From positions 248,001 through 312,000 of the forward strand of contig NZ_JAHLPP010000001.1 in assembly GCF_018917965.1 (NCBI RefSeq): DNA of 64,000 nt, in the 5' to 3' direction. The first letter of the stretch is position 1; each line of letters opens with the position of its first letter. Origin of the DNA: Pseudoflavonifractor sp. MSJ-37 (GTDB taxonomy: Bacteria > Bacillota > Clostridia > Oscillospirales > Oscillospiraceae). The translations under genes were made by a program, and so were the position numbers. The notes beneath the pieces were generated by a model. The model was given only the letters and a program-made list of their open reading frames with translations, had not been told where the DNA came from and did no database searches. Positions 33,558 through 41,444 of the stretch are shown piece by piece.

Positions 33558-35936
33558 TCAGCGATCGGGATGAGAAGCCCCGGCTCTCCCGGCGGCCCAG
33601 GCCAGCCCGCTGAACAGGACCAGCCCCAGCGGGACCAGACGGAGGAAAAGCCGCCAGCCCGAGGCGGTGAGCGTCACCAGCTGGAACCAGGGGGAGAGGA
33701 AGCGCACCGCGGCGCACAGGGCCGTGGCCACTCCGGCCAGCACCGCCGCCCGGTAAGGGGTCATGGGCCGGCAGATCCATACCAGTACCAGCAGGCCGTT
33801 GAAAGCCAGCAGGAGGGCGCAGACGGTGGAGATCTGCGCCTGCGGCAGTCCCATCCGGCCCCCCAGCCACACGGTCCCGAAGATGGCGGCCAGGTCGGTG
33901 AGCCCGCCGGGGAGGGCCTTCCACAGCACGTTCCGCAGGAAATGCCCCCGGATGCGGACATAGGTGGGCTCGAAGGTCAGCAGGAAGGAGGGCGCTCCGA
34001 TCAGCAGGCCGCTGACCAGACTCACCTGAGCGGGGACCAGCGGGTAGAGGAGGGGCAGGAAGAGCATCACCACCGCGGTCAGGAAGGAGAACAGGTTCTT
34101 CACTAAAAACAGGGAGGCGGAGCGCTCGATGTTGTTCACCACCCGGCGGCCCTCCCGCACCACCTGCGGGAGCACCGAGAAGTCCGACTCCAGCAGGACC
34201 AGATGGGACACCTGCTGGGCGGCGTCGCTCCCAGCGGCCATGGCGATGGAGCAGTCCGCGTCCTTCAGAGCCAGCACATCGTTGACGCCATCCCCCATCA
34301 TGGCCACCTTGTGGCCTCTGGACTGGAGGGCGTGGAGGAGGGCCTGCTTCTGCTGGGGCGTCACCCGGCCAAAGACCGTGTACGCCTCTGCCAGCGGGGC
34401 CAGGTCGGTCCCCTCCGGGAGCGTGGACAGGTCCAGCCATCGTTCTGCCCCCGCGATGCCCGCCCGGCGGGCGGTCTGGGCCACGGCGGCGGCGTTGTCC
34501 CCGGAGATGATCTTCACGTCCACCCCCTGCTCTCGGAAATAGGCCAGAGTCTGGGGAGCATCCCGGCGGAGCTGGTCGGAGAGGAACAGGAAGCCCAGCG
34601 GCTCTGGCCGGCCGGTGAGCCGGTCTCCATCCAGCACGTCCCGGCCCCGGGCCAGCAGGAGGACCCGCTGACCGTCGTTGACGGCCTCCTCCAGATCAGG
34701 GGCGGCGGAGCGCCAGTCCGGACCCAGCAGGCGCTCCGGGGCGCCCAGCAGATAGGCCATGCCGTCGGAGAACACCAGCGCGCTCCATTTCCGCTCGGAG
34801 GAGAAGAACACCTCCCGTTCCGGCCGCCACAGGGGGGCCTCCGCCGGGAAGCGGGCCTTGAGGGCCTGCGCGGTGGCGTTGGCGCTGGAGGCCGTGTGGA
34901 CGAAGGCGGAGACCAGTCCCTCCAGCGTCTCCCGGTCCAGCCCAAGAGGCCGGAGCTCCAGCACCTCCATACAGCCCTCCGTGAGGGTGCCGGTCTTGTC
35001 CAGACAGAGGGTGTCCACCCGGGCCAGCGCCTCGATGCAGGAGAGCTCATGGGCCAGCACCTGCCGCCGGGCCAGCTTGGCGGCCCCGACCGCCAGAGCC
35101 ACGCTGACCAGCAGGTAGAGCCCCTCCGGGATCATGCCCACCATGGCAGCCACGGTGGAGCTGACCGTGTACCGTAGCCCCGCGTGGAGGAGGACATACT
35201 GCCGGTAGAAGAGCACGGTGCCCAGCGGCAGGACCGCCACGCCGATGATCCGGAGGAGCCGGTCCAGCGAGCGGATCATCTGCGAGCGGCTTCGGCGGCG
35301 GCCCTTGGCGGCCCGGCCGATGCCGGCGGCCCAGGAGTCCGGTCCCACCCGGTCCAGCCGGGCGGTACAGCGCCCCGCCGCCACGAAGCTGCCGGACAGG
35401 AGCCGGTCGCCGGGGCGCTTGAGGATCAGGTCGGCCTCGCCGGTGAGGAGAGCCTCGTTGACCTCGATGGAACCGGTCGTGACCACGGCGTCGGCGCAGA
35501 TCTGGTCCCCGGCGGAGAGGGCCACGATGTCATCCAGCACCAGAGCCCCGGTGGGGACGAGGGAGGTCCGGCCATCCCGGATGACGGCGGCGGTGGGAGC
35601 AGAGAGGAGCGCGATCCGGTCCAGTGTCCGCTTGACCCGGAGCTCCTGTACGATGCTCACCGCTGTGTTGCAGGCCACGATCCCCAGAAAGAGCATATCC
35701 CGGAAGGCCCCGACCAGAAAGAGACAGGCGGCCATGGCCAGGAAGAGCAAGTTGAAGAAAGTGAACAGGTCGTCCCGCACGATCTGTCCTACGGACTTGG
35801 AGAGATCCCCGGCCGGGTCGGTGTTGTCCCACCCGGCGGCCCGGCGCTCCTCCGCCTGCTGGGCGGTGAGCCCCCGGGCCGGGTCCGGCTCCAGCCGCTC
35901 CACCGGCCTCCGCTCCCGTATCCGGTCCCATGCCAT
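33558..35936 (-). CDS. P-type cation-transporting ATPase
   Basis: A 792-residue E1-E2 ATPase that pumps cations with ATP. The phosphorylation site is LCLDKTGTLTEG, the actuator loop is LLTGEAD (usual TGES), and the hinge is MMGDGVNDVLALKDADCSIAMAAGSDAA. Transmembrane helix 4 reads GMIPEGLYLLVSVAL, with PEG rather than the CPC/CPH of heavy-metal pumps. No N-terminal metal-binding CxxC domain is present. This pattern recalls the CtpE-like group proposed to move calcium; the ion cannot be fixed from sequence. AAGGAGGGG precedes the ATG. It is a single-gene unit. Confidence 0.9.
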   Translation of the reverse strand: MAWDRIRERRPVERLEPDPARGLTAQQAEERRAAGWDNTDPAGDLSKSVGQIVRDDLFTFFNLLFLAMAACLFLVGAFRDMLFLGIVACNTAVSIVQELRVKRTLDRIALLSAPTAAVIRDGRTSLVPTGALVLDDIVALSAGDQICADAVVTTGSIEVNEALLTGEADLILKRPGDRLLSGSFVAAGRCTARLDRVGPDSWAAGIGRAAKGRRRSRSQMIRSLDRLLRIIGVAVLPLGTVLFYRQYVLLHAGLRYTVSSTVAAMVGMIPEGLYLLVSVALAVGAAKLARRQVLAHELSCIEALARVDTLCLDKTGTLTEGCMEVLELRPLGLDRETLEGLVSAFVHTASSANATAQALKARFPAEAPLWRPEREVFFSSERKWSALVFSDGMAYLLGAPERLLGPDWRSAAPDLEEAVNDGQRVLLLARGRDVLDGDRLTGRPEPLGFLFLSDQLRRDAPQTLAYFREQGVDVKIISGDNAAAVAQTARRAGIAGAERWLDLSTLPEGTDLAPLAEAYTVFGRVTPQQKQALLHALQSRGHKVAMMGDGVNDVLALKDADCSIAMAAGSDAAQQVSHLVLLESDFSVLPQVVREGRRVVNNIERSASLFLVKNLFSFLTAVVMLFLPLLYPLVPAQVSLVSGLLIGAPSFLLTFEPTYVRIRGHFLRNVLWKALPGGLTDLAAIFGTVWLGGRMGLPQAQISTVCALLLAFNGLLVLVWICRPMTPYRAAVLAGVATALCAAVRFLSPWFQLVTLTASGWRLFLRLVPLGLVLFSGLAWAAGRAGASHPDR

Positions 35937-36054
35937 AGGCCACCCCTCCTTGTTTCGGTCGAATGAGGACGACAGATGCCGTCCGGGACAATAGTGTACC
36001 AGCTTTTTATGGATCGTCCAGAAACAGTTCCTTACGAATGGATGAAGAAAGACG

Positions 36055-36093
36055 AAAGACCTCCCCTGCCCATCAGAGAGCGGGGAGGTCTTT
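36055..36093. terminator. Bidirectional terminator after ilvD
   Basis: AAAGACCTCCCC and GGGGAGGTCTTT pair over 12 bp. It lies 24 bp after the ilvD stop on the minus strand. Confidence 0.85.
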
Positions 36094-36116
36094 ACGGTAT
36101 AGCGGGGGAAGGGCGC

Positions 36117-37802
36117 TTACTTCAGCTTGCTGTAATCCATGACCGCGCCTTGGGCGCCGGAGGAGGCCAGCTTGCAGTACAGGCCCAGGTAGCCCTTCTC
36201 GAACTTGGGCTGGGGGCGGACCCAGTGCTTCAGGCGCTCGGCGATCTCCTCGTCGCTGACCAGCAGGTTCAGGGCGCCGTTGTCCACGTCGATCTCGACC
36301 TTGTCGCCGTCCTTGACGATGGCGATGGGGCCGCCCTCAGCGGCCTCGGGGGAGATGTGGCCCACGAAGCAGCCGTTGTTGGTGCCGGAGAACCGGCCGT
36401 CGGTGATTAGGGCGGTGGTCAGGGCCAGACCGCGGCCGTACAGGTACTTCATGGCCTTGAACATCTCGCGCATGCCGGGGCCGCCCTTGGGGCCTTCGTA
36501 GCGGATGACCACCACGTGGCCGTCCCGCACCTTGCCGGCGATGATGGCCTCCTCGGCCTCCTCCTCGGAGTCGAAGCAGATGGCCTCGCCCACGAAGTGA
36601 TGCAGGCTCTTGTCGAAGGCGCCGGGCTTGGTGATGCCGGTGTCGGGGGCCAGGTTGCCACGCAGCACGGCCACGCCGCCGGTATAGCCGAAGGGATCGT
36701 TCAGCGTGCGGATGACCCGGCGGTCCTCGGGATACAGATAGTGGTGCCCGGCGATGTTCTCCGCCACGGTCTGGCCGCTGACGGTCATCTGGTCGGTGTC
36801 CAGGATGGAGGACATCTCGCCCATCAGGCGGACCACGCCGCCGGCCCGGTAGAAGTCCACCATATTGTACTTGGAGGCGGGGTTGATCTTGGCCACCTGA
36901 GGCGTGGTCTTGGACAGGGTGCCGAACTCCTCCAGCACGTTGATGTCCAGCTCGGCCTCGTGGGCGATGGCGGTCAGGTGCATGACGGCGTTGGTGGAGC
37001 CGCTCATGGCCAGGCAGACCTTGATGGCGTTGCGGACGCTCTCGTTGGTGATGACCTTGCGGGCGGTGACGCCCTTGTCCAGCAGCTCCATGATCTTGAT
37101 GCCGGTCTGCTCGGCGAGAGCCAGGCGGGCGGCGGAGGAGGCGGGGGTGATGCCGCCGTCGGGCAGGGTCATGCCCAGAGCCTCGGACAGGGAGCACATG
37201 GTGTTGGCGGTGCCCAGATAGGAGCAGGAGCCGCAGGTGGGGCAGGAGCAGTCCTCCAGGACCTTGTACTCTTCCTCGGTGATCTTCTTGGCGGACAGCA
37301 TGCCGTAGGCCTCAGCGCTGGAGGTCTGGTCGGACTGGCGACCGTCGAAGACGATGCCGCCCTCCATGGGGCCGCCGGGGAGCAGGATACAGGGGATGTC
37401 CAGCCGGGCAGCGGCCATGAGCAGGCCGGGCACGATCTTGTCGCAGGAGCCCAGCAGGACCAGCGCGTCGAACAGGTTGATCTGAGCCATGGACTCCACG
37501 GAGTTGGCGATCAGCTCCCGGGAGGGCAGGATGTAGTGCATGCCGTCATGGCCCTGGGCCATGCCGTCACAGCCGCCGATGACGCCGAATTCCACGGGGG
37601 TGCCACCGGCCCGGTAGATGCCGTCCTTCACCCGCTGGGCCACCTGACGCAGGTTGAAGTGACCGGGCACGCACTCGCTCCAGGCATTGGCGATGCCGAT
37701 GATGGGGCGCTTCAGGTCCTCGGTGCTGAAGCCCATGGACTTGTAGGTAGCGCGGTAGTACTGGTTGTCGATGCCGCGCAGGATCTTTTCACTGCGATAC
37801 AT
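36117..37802 (-). CDS. ilvD: Dihydroxy-acid dehydratase
   Basis: This 561-residue FeS dehydratase forms the 2-keto acids of the valine, leucine and isoleucine pathway. Cluster cysteines appear in LGSCDKIVPGL and CPTCGSCSYLGTANTM; SGSTNAVMHLTAIAHE and TDGRFSGTNNGCFVGHISPEA complete the signature. Length matches the family (about 555-615). The ATG at 37802 is chosen because AAAGGGAG lies 9-10 bases upstream; a longer in-frame reading has no such site. No other ilv genes flank it, so it is transcribed alone from the AT-rich region beyond 37950. Confidence 0.96.
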   Translation of the reverse strand: MYRSEKILRGIDNQYYRATYKSMGFSTEDLKRPIIGIANAWSECVPGHFNLRQVAQRVKDGIYRAGGTPVEFGVIGGCDGMAQGHDGMHYILPSRELIANSVESMAQINLFDALVLLGSCDKIVPGLLMAAARLDIPCILLPGGPMEGGIVFDGRQSDQTSSAEAYGMLSAKKITEEEYKVLEDCSCPTCGSCSYLGTANTMCSLSEALGMTLPDGGITPASSAARLALAEQTGIKIMELLDKGVTARKVITNESVRNAIKVCLAMSGSTNAVMHLTAIAHEAELDINVLEEFGTLSKTTPQVAKINPASKYNMVDFYRAGGVVRLMGEMSSILDTDQMTVSGQTVAENIAGHHYLYPEDRRVIRTLNDPFGYTGGVAVLRGNLAPDTGITKPGAFDKSLHHFVGEAICFDSEEEAEEAIIAGKVRDGHVVVIRYEGPKGGPGMREMFKAMKYLYGRGLALTTALITDGRFSGTNNGCFVGHISPEAAEGGPIAIVKDGDKVEIDVDNGALNLLVSDEEIAERLKHWVRPQPKFEKGYLGLYCKLASSGAQGAVMDYSKLK

Positions 37803-37951
37803 ATTCGGATACTCCCTTTCTGTTGCGATCGCCCGGCCCCGCCGGGCGCGAATGAAAACCTTCCGCGGTAATAGTAGCACCCTACCGCCCTCATCGTCAA
37901 CGCTTTTCGGCTACACTCTCCAGTTTTCGCTGCTCATCTCCTGTTTGCTCC

Positions 37952-37968
37952 ATTATACATTATGTATA
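37952..37968 (-). promoter_or_regulatory. Likely ilvD -10 box overlapped by a palindromic operator
   Basis: On the minus strand TATAAT (37957-37952) overlaps TATACAT-A-ATGTATA (37968-37954), a perfect 7-bp inverted repeat with one central base. It lies 150 bp before ilvD. The arrangement looks like a repressor site over a promoter. No -35 box of good quality is at 17 bp. Confidence 0.5.
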
Positions 37969-38191
37969 CCACATCTTGTGAGAATGTCCTGGATCGCATC
38001 TAAATAAAGTGTCAAGCCCCCTGACACGATCCCGTCGTTTTGCTGTTTTTCCCGGAAGCCGCCGCCGGTTTTGCCCATGGCGCCGTGGCACCTTTTTGCC
38101 GGTCCGGGCCCGGAACTCCTACCGGCAGACAGGGTTCCCGGCCTTTCATGCAAAACGACAAGGGGGGGACGCTCCTGATGCTAAATATGGA

Positions 38192-38220
38192 TTGCTTTTT
38201 CAGAGGGGCAACTATATAAT
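38192..38220 (+). promoter_or_regulatory. Promoter of nrdD
   Basis: TTGCTT (38192-38197) and TATAAT (38215-38220) are 17 bp apart. The stretch 38000-38190 upstream holds a small GTGTCA/TGACAC hairpin and GC-rich sequence with no gene recognised. Confidence 0.7.
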
Positions 38221-38248
38221 GTACAAGGACCAGCGGAGGAACGGCTTT

Positions 38249-38295
38249 CTCTCTACTACATATTGTGCTATATTACCACTATATGTAGTAGAGAG
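38249..38295 (+). promoter_or_regulatory. 15-bp inverted repeat in the nrdD leader, NrdR-box-like
   Basis: CTCTCTACTACATAT (38249-38263) pairs perfectly with ATATGTAGTAGAGAG (38281-38295) around 17 bases. Each arm holds a decamer fitting the core of the NrdR box (C-W-A-N-A-T-N-T-W-G): CTACATATTG at 38256-38265 and CTATATGTAG at 38279-38288, centres 23 bp apart. NrdR is the usual repressor of ribonucleotide reductase genes. The spacing is not the common 31-32 bp, and the sites are downstream of the promoter, so a leader hairpin is the alternative. Confidence 0.5.
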
Positions 38296-38370
38296 ACCGC
38301 CGTTTTCCATTGGCCCTCCGCAGGATGCGGGATATCCGGCGGAGCGATACGGAAGAGGAGCGATAGCGAT

Positions 38371-40548
38371 ATGAAGATCATGAAGCGAAGCGGCGCGGAG
38401 GCCCCGTTCGAGCGGGACAAGATCGTCTCGGCCATCACCCGGGCCAATCTGGCGGCTACCAGCTCCCACGAGCTGACGGACGAGCAGATCGAGGCCATCT
38501 CCCGTCAGATCGAGGACGCCTGCCAGAAGATGGGCCGGACCCCCTCCGTGGAGGAGGTGCAGGAGATGGTGGAGACCGAGATCATGCGGGACGGCGCCTA
38601 TGAGACCGCGAAGCACTATATCCGCTACCGCTATGACCACAGCCTCCGCCGGTCGGCCAACACCACCGATGACCAGATCCTCTCGCTGATCGAGTGCAAC
38701 AATGAGGAGGCCAAGCAGGAGAACTCCAACAAGAACCCCACCGTCAATTCGGTCCAGCGGGACTACATGGCCGGCGAGGTCTCTAAGGATATCACCAAGC
38801 GGCACCTCCTGCCCCGTGAGATCGTGGAGGCCCACGAGGCCGGCATCATCCACTTCCACGACATGGACTACTATGCCCAGCACATGCACAACTGCGATCT
38901 GGTGGACCTGGAGGATATGCTCCAGAACGGCACCGTCATCACCGGGACCATGATCGAGAAGCCCCACAGCTTCTCCACCGCCTGCAACATCGCCACCCAG
39001 ATCATCGCCCAGGTGGCCTCCAACCAGTATGGCGGCCAGTCCATCTCTCTGGCCCATCTGGCCCCCTTCGTGGACGTCTCCCGCCAGCGCATCCAGGCGG
39101 AGGTCTTGGCGGAGCTGGCCGTGTGCGGCGGCTCTACGGCCCCCGACGTGGTCCGGAAGATCGTGGAGAAGCGCCTGCGGGACGAGATCCGGCGGGGCGT
39201 GCAGACCATCCAGTATCAGGTGGTCACCCTCATGACCACCAATGGACAGGCCCCCTTCATCACCGTGTTCATGTATCTGGGCGAGGCCAAGAGTGAACAG
39301 GAGAAGAAGGATCTGGCCCTCATCATCGAAGAGACCTTGAACCAGCGCTATCAGGGCGTGAAGAACGAGGTGGGCGTGTGGGTCACCCCCGCCTTCCCCA
39401 AGCTGATCTATGTGCTGGAGGAGGACAATGTGTCCCCGGACAGCCCCTACTACTATCTGACCAAGCTGGCCGCCCGGTGTACCGCCAAGCGGATGGTGCC
39501 CGACTACATCTCCGAGAAGATCATGCTCCAGAACAAGATCGACAAGAACGGAGAGGGCCACTGCTATGCCTGTATGGGCTGCCGCTCCTTCCTGACCCCC
39601 TATGTGGACCCGGAGACCGGGAAGCCAAAGTACTACGGCCGCTTCAATCAGGGCGTGGTGACGATCAATCTGGTGGACGTGGCCCTGTCCTCCCACAAGG
39701 ATATGGACCGGTTCTGGAAGATCTTCGACGAGCGGCTCCAGCTCTGCTATGAGGGCCTCATGTGCCGCCACAACAGACTGAAGGGCACCCTGTCCGACGC
39801 GGCCCCCATCCTGTGGCAGTACGGCGCGATCGCCCGGCTGAAGAAGGGCGAGCCGATCGACAAGCTCCTCTATAACGGCTATTCCACCCTGTCTCTGGGC
39901 TACGCGGGCCTGTACGAGTGCGTGAAATATATGACCGGAAAGTCCCATACCGACCCGGAGGCCACCCCCTTCGCTCTGAAGGTCATGGAGCACATGAACC
40001 AGGCCGCCGCCGCCTGGAAGGAGAAGGAGCACATCGACTTCTCCCTGTACGGCACCCCCATGGAGTCCACCACCTACCGGTTCGCCAAGTGCCTCCAGAA
40101 GCGCTTCGGCGTCATCCCCGGCGTGACGGACAAGGCGTATATCACCAACAGCTACCACGTCCACGTGAGCGAGCCGATCGACGCCTTCACCAAGCTGTCC
40201 TTCGAGGCCCAGTTCCAGGCCCTCTCTCCCGGCGGCGCGATCAGCTATGTGGAGGTCCCCAATATGCAGGACAATCTGGAGGCGGTGCTCCAGCTCATGC
40301 GGTTCATCTACGACAACATCATGTACGCCGAACTGAACACCAAGAGCGACTACTGCCAGGTCTGCGGCTATGACGGCGAGATCCAGATCGTGGAGGACGA
40401 CGGAAAGCTGGTCTGGGAGTGCCCCAACTGCCACAACCGGGATCAGGACAAGATGAACGTGGCCCGCCGGACCTGCGGCTATATCGGCACGCAGTTCTGG
40501 AACCAGGGCCGCACTCAGGAGATCCGCGAGCGGGTGCTCCATCTGTAA
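38371..40548 (+). CDS. nrdD: Anaerobic ribonucleoside-triphosphate reductase
   Basis: This 725-residue class III reductase makes deoxynucleotides without oxygen. Residues 1 to about 90 are an ATP-cone (MKIMKRSGAEAPFERDKIV). The body has the usual SHKDMDRFWKIF region, and YACMGCRSFLTPY carries active-site cysteines. Near the C-terminus CQVCGYDG and CPNCHNRD form the zinc site, and RTCGYIG holds the glycyl radical (about G703). AGAGGAGCGATAGCGAT precedes the ATG at 38371; in-frame sequence further upstream lies within the leader hairpin. It is followed 80 bp later by its activase. Confidence 0.97.
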   Translation: MKIMKRSGAEAPFERDKIVSAITRANLAATSSHELTDEQIEAISRQIEDACQKMGRTPSVEEVQEMVETEIMRDGAYETAKHYIRYRYDHSLRRSANTTDDQILSLIECNNEEAKQENSNKNPTVNSVQRDYMAGEVSKDITKRHLLPREIVEAHEAGIIHFHDMDYYAQHMHNCDLVDLEDMLQNGTVITGTMIEKPHSFSTACNIATQIIAQVASNQYGGQSISLAHLAPFVDVSRQRIQAEVLAELAVCGGSTAPDVVRKIVEKRLRDEIRRGVQTIQYQVVTLMTTNGQAPFITVFMYLGEAKSEQEKKDLALIIEETLNQRYQGVKNEVGVWVTPAFPKLIYVLEEDNVSPDSPYYYLTKLAARCTAKRMVPDYISEKIMLQNKIDKNGEGHCYACMGCRSFLTPYVDPETGKPKYYGRFNQGVVTINLVDVALSSHKDMDRFWKIFDERLQLCYEGLMCRHNRLKGTLSDAAPILWQYGAIARLKKGEPIDKLLYNGYSTLSLGYAGLYECVKYMTGKSHTDPEATPFALKVMEHMNQAAAAWKEKEHIDFSLYGTPMESTTYRFAKCLQKRFGVIPGVTDKAYITNSYHVHVSEPIDAFTKLSFEAQFQALSPGGAISYVEVPNMQDNLEAVLQLMRFIYDNIMYAELNTKSDYCQVCGYDGEIQIVEDDGKLVWECPNCHNRDQDKMNVARRTCGYIGTQFWNQGRTQEIRERVLHL

Positions 40549-40628
40549 AGAGACCGAGAAACGCATCATCGAACGTTCGACCGGGACGGGCAGACGCCCG
40601 CCCCGGTCTTTGCGAGGAGTCTGATCGT

Positions 40629-41153
40629 ATGAATTACGGAACCATCAAGACCCGGGACATCGCCGACGGCATCGGCGTGCGCGTGACCCTCTTCGTCTCG
40701 GGCTGCACCCACCACTGCCGGGACTGCTTCCAGCCGGAGACCTGGGACTTCGGCTTCGGCCAGCCCTTCACCGCCGAGGTGGAGGAGCATCTCCTGACCG
40801 AGCTGGACCACTCCTTCATCTCCGGCCTGACCCTGCTGGGGGGCGAGCCCTTCGAGCCGGACAACCAGCGGGCGCTGGTGCCCTTCCTCCGCCGGGTGCG
40901 GGCGGAGCGCCCGGGCAAGACCGTGTGGGCCTATTCGGGTTACACCTGGGAGGAGCTCACCGGGAAGACGCCCTCCCGGTGCCGGTGCGAGGTCACGGAC
41001 GAGATGCTCTCTCTGGTGGACGTGCTGGTGGACGGGGAGTTCATGGCGGACAAGAAGGATATCTCCCTGCGCTTCCGGGGCTCCTCCAACCAGCGCCTGA
41101 TCGACCTCCGCCGCACCGAGCGGAACGGGGAAGTCACGCTCTGGGAGGACTGA
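40629..41153 (+). CDS. nrdG: NrdD-activating radical-SAM protein
   Basis: A 174-residue radical-SAM activase that installs the glycyl radical in NrdD. The 4Fe-4S-SAM motif is CTHHCRDC (CX3CX2C) with FQPETWDF after it; LTLLGGEPFEP is the SAM-binding glycine motif. TGCGAGGAGTCTGATCGT precedes the ATG; in-frame sequence upstream is in the nrdD 3' end and intergenic region and is not used. Length and order (nrdD then nrdG) are typical. Confidence 0.95.
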   Translation: MNYGTIKTRDIADGIGVRVTLFVSGCTHHCRDCFQPETWDFGFGQPFTAEVEEHLLTELDHSFISGLTLLGGEPFEPDNQRALVPFLRRVRAERPGKTVWAYSGYTWEELTGKTPSRCRCEVTDEMLSLVDVLVDGEFMADKKDISLRFRGSSNQRLIDLRRTERNGEVTLWED

Positions 41154-41191
41154 GAGCGGCATCCTATAATAATATGACGAATGGGATATCG

Positions 41192-41237
41192 AGCGGGAGC
41201 GGGACGGCATCCAGGCGGTCCCGCTCCCGCTTGTTTT
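41192..41237 (+). terminator. Terminator of nrdDG
   Basis: AGCGGGAGCGGGAC and GTCCCGCTCCCGCT pair over 14 bp with a 12-base loop, followed by TGTTTTG. Confidence 0.9.
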
Positions 41238-41302
41238 GTCCGCCCAACATGAACCGTCTGGTTTTGTCTAGCTGGAAGGCTTGACATCACATTCTTCTTA
41301 AG

Positions 41303-41376
41303 ACTGACCGGTCTGCTTGATATCGGATGGTTTTTATGTGCAGATGTATCAAAAACAAGGAAACTGATCGGTCTGC
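41303..41376 (+). promoter_or_regulatory. Two operator-like direct repeats exactly 60 bp apart
   Basis: ACTGACCGGTCTGC (41303-41316) and ACTGATCGGTCTGC (41363-41376) differ at one base and are exactly 60 bp apart. The second ends just before the -35 box of the hydrogenase promoter. Each contains a short palindrome (GACCGGTC or GATCGGTC). They look like paired activator or repressor sites for the hydrogenase gene. Confidence 0.5.
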
Positions 41377-41377
41377 A

Positions 41378-41406
41378 TTGCCAACGCTTCGTATTTCGGA
41401 TATACT
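41378..41406 (+). promoter_or_regulatory. Promoter of the [FeFe] hydrogenase gene
   Basis: TTGCCA (41378-41383) and TATACT (41401-41406) with a 17-bp spacer, 38 bp before the chosen start. Confidence 0.8.
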
Positions 41407-41444
41407 ACCCCTTGAACGAGAAAAGCGAAAGGTGTGGAACGAAT

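Noticed and set aside
38000-38190. A cobalamin riboswitch before nrdD
   Set aside because: CCGGCAGACAGG looks a little like the B12 box, but the rest of the class signature is missing and class III NrdD does not need cobalamin.
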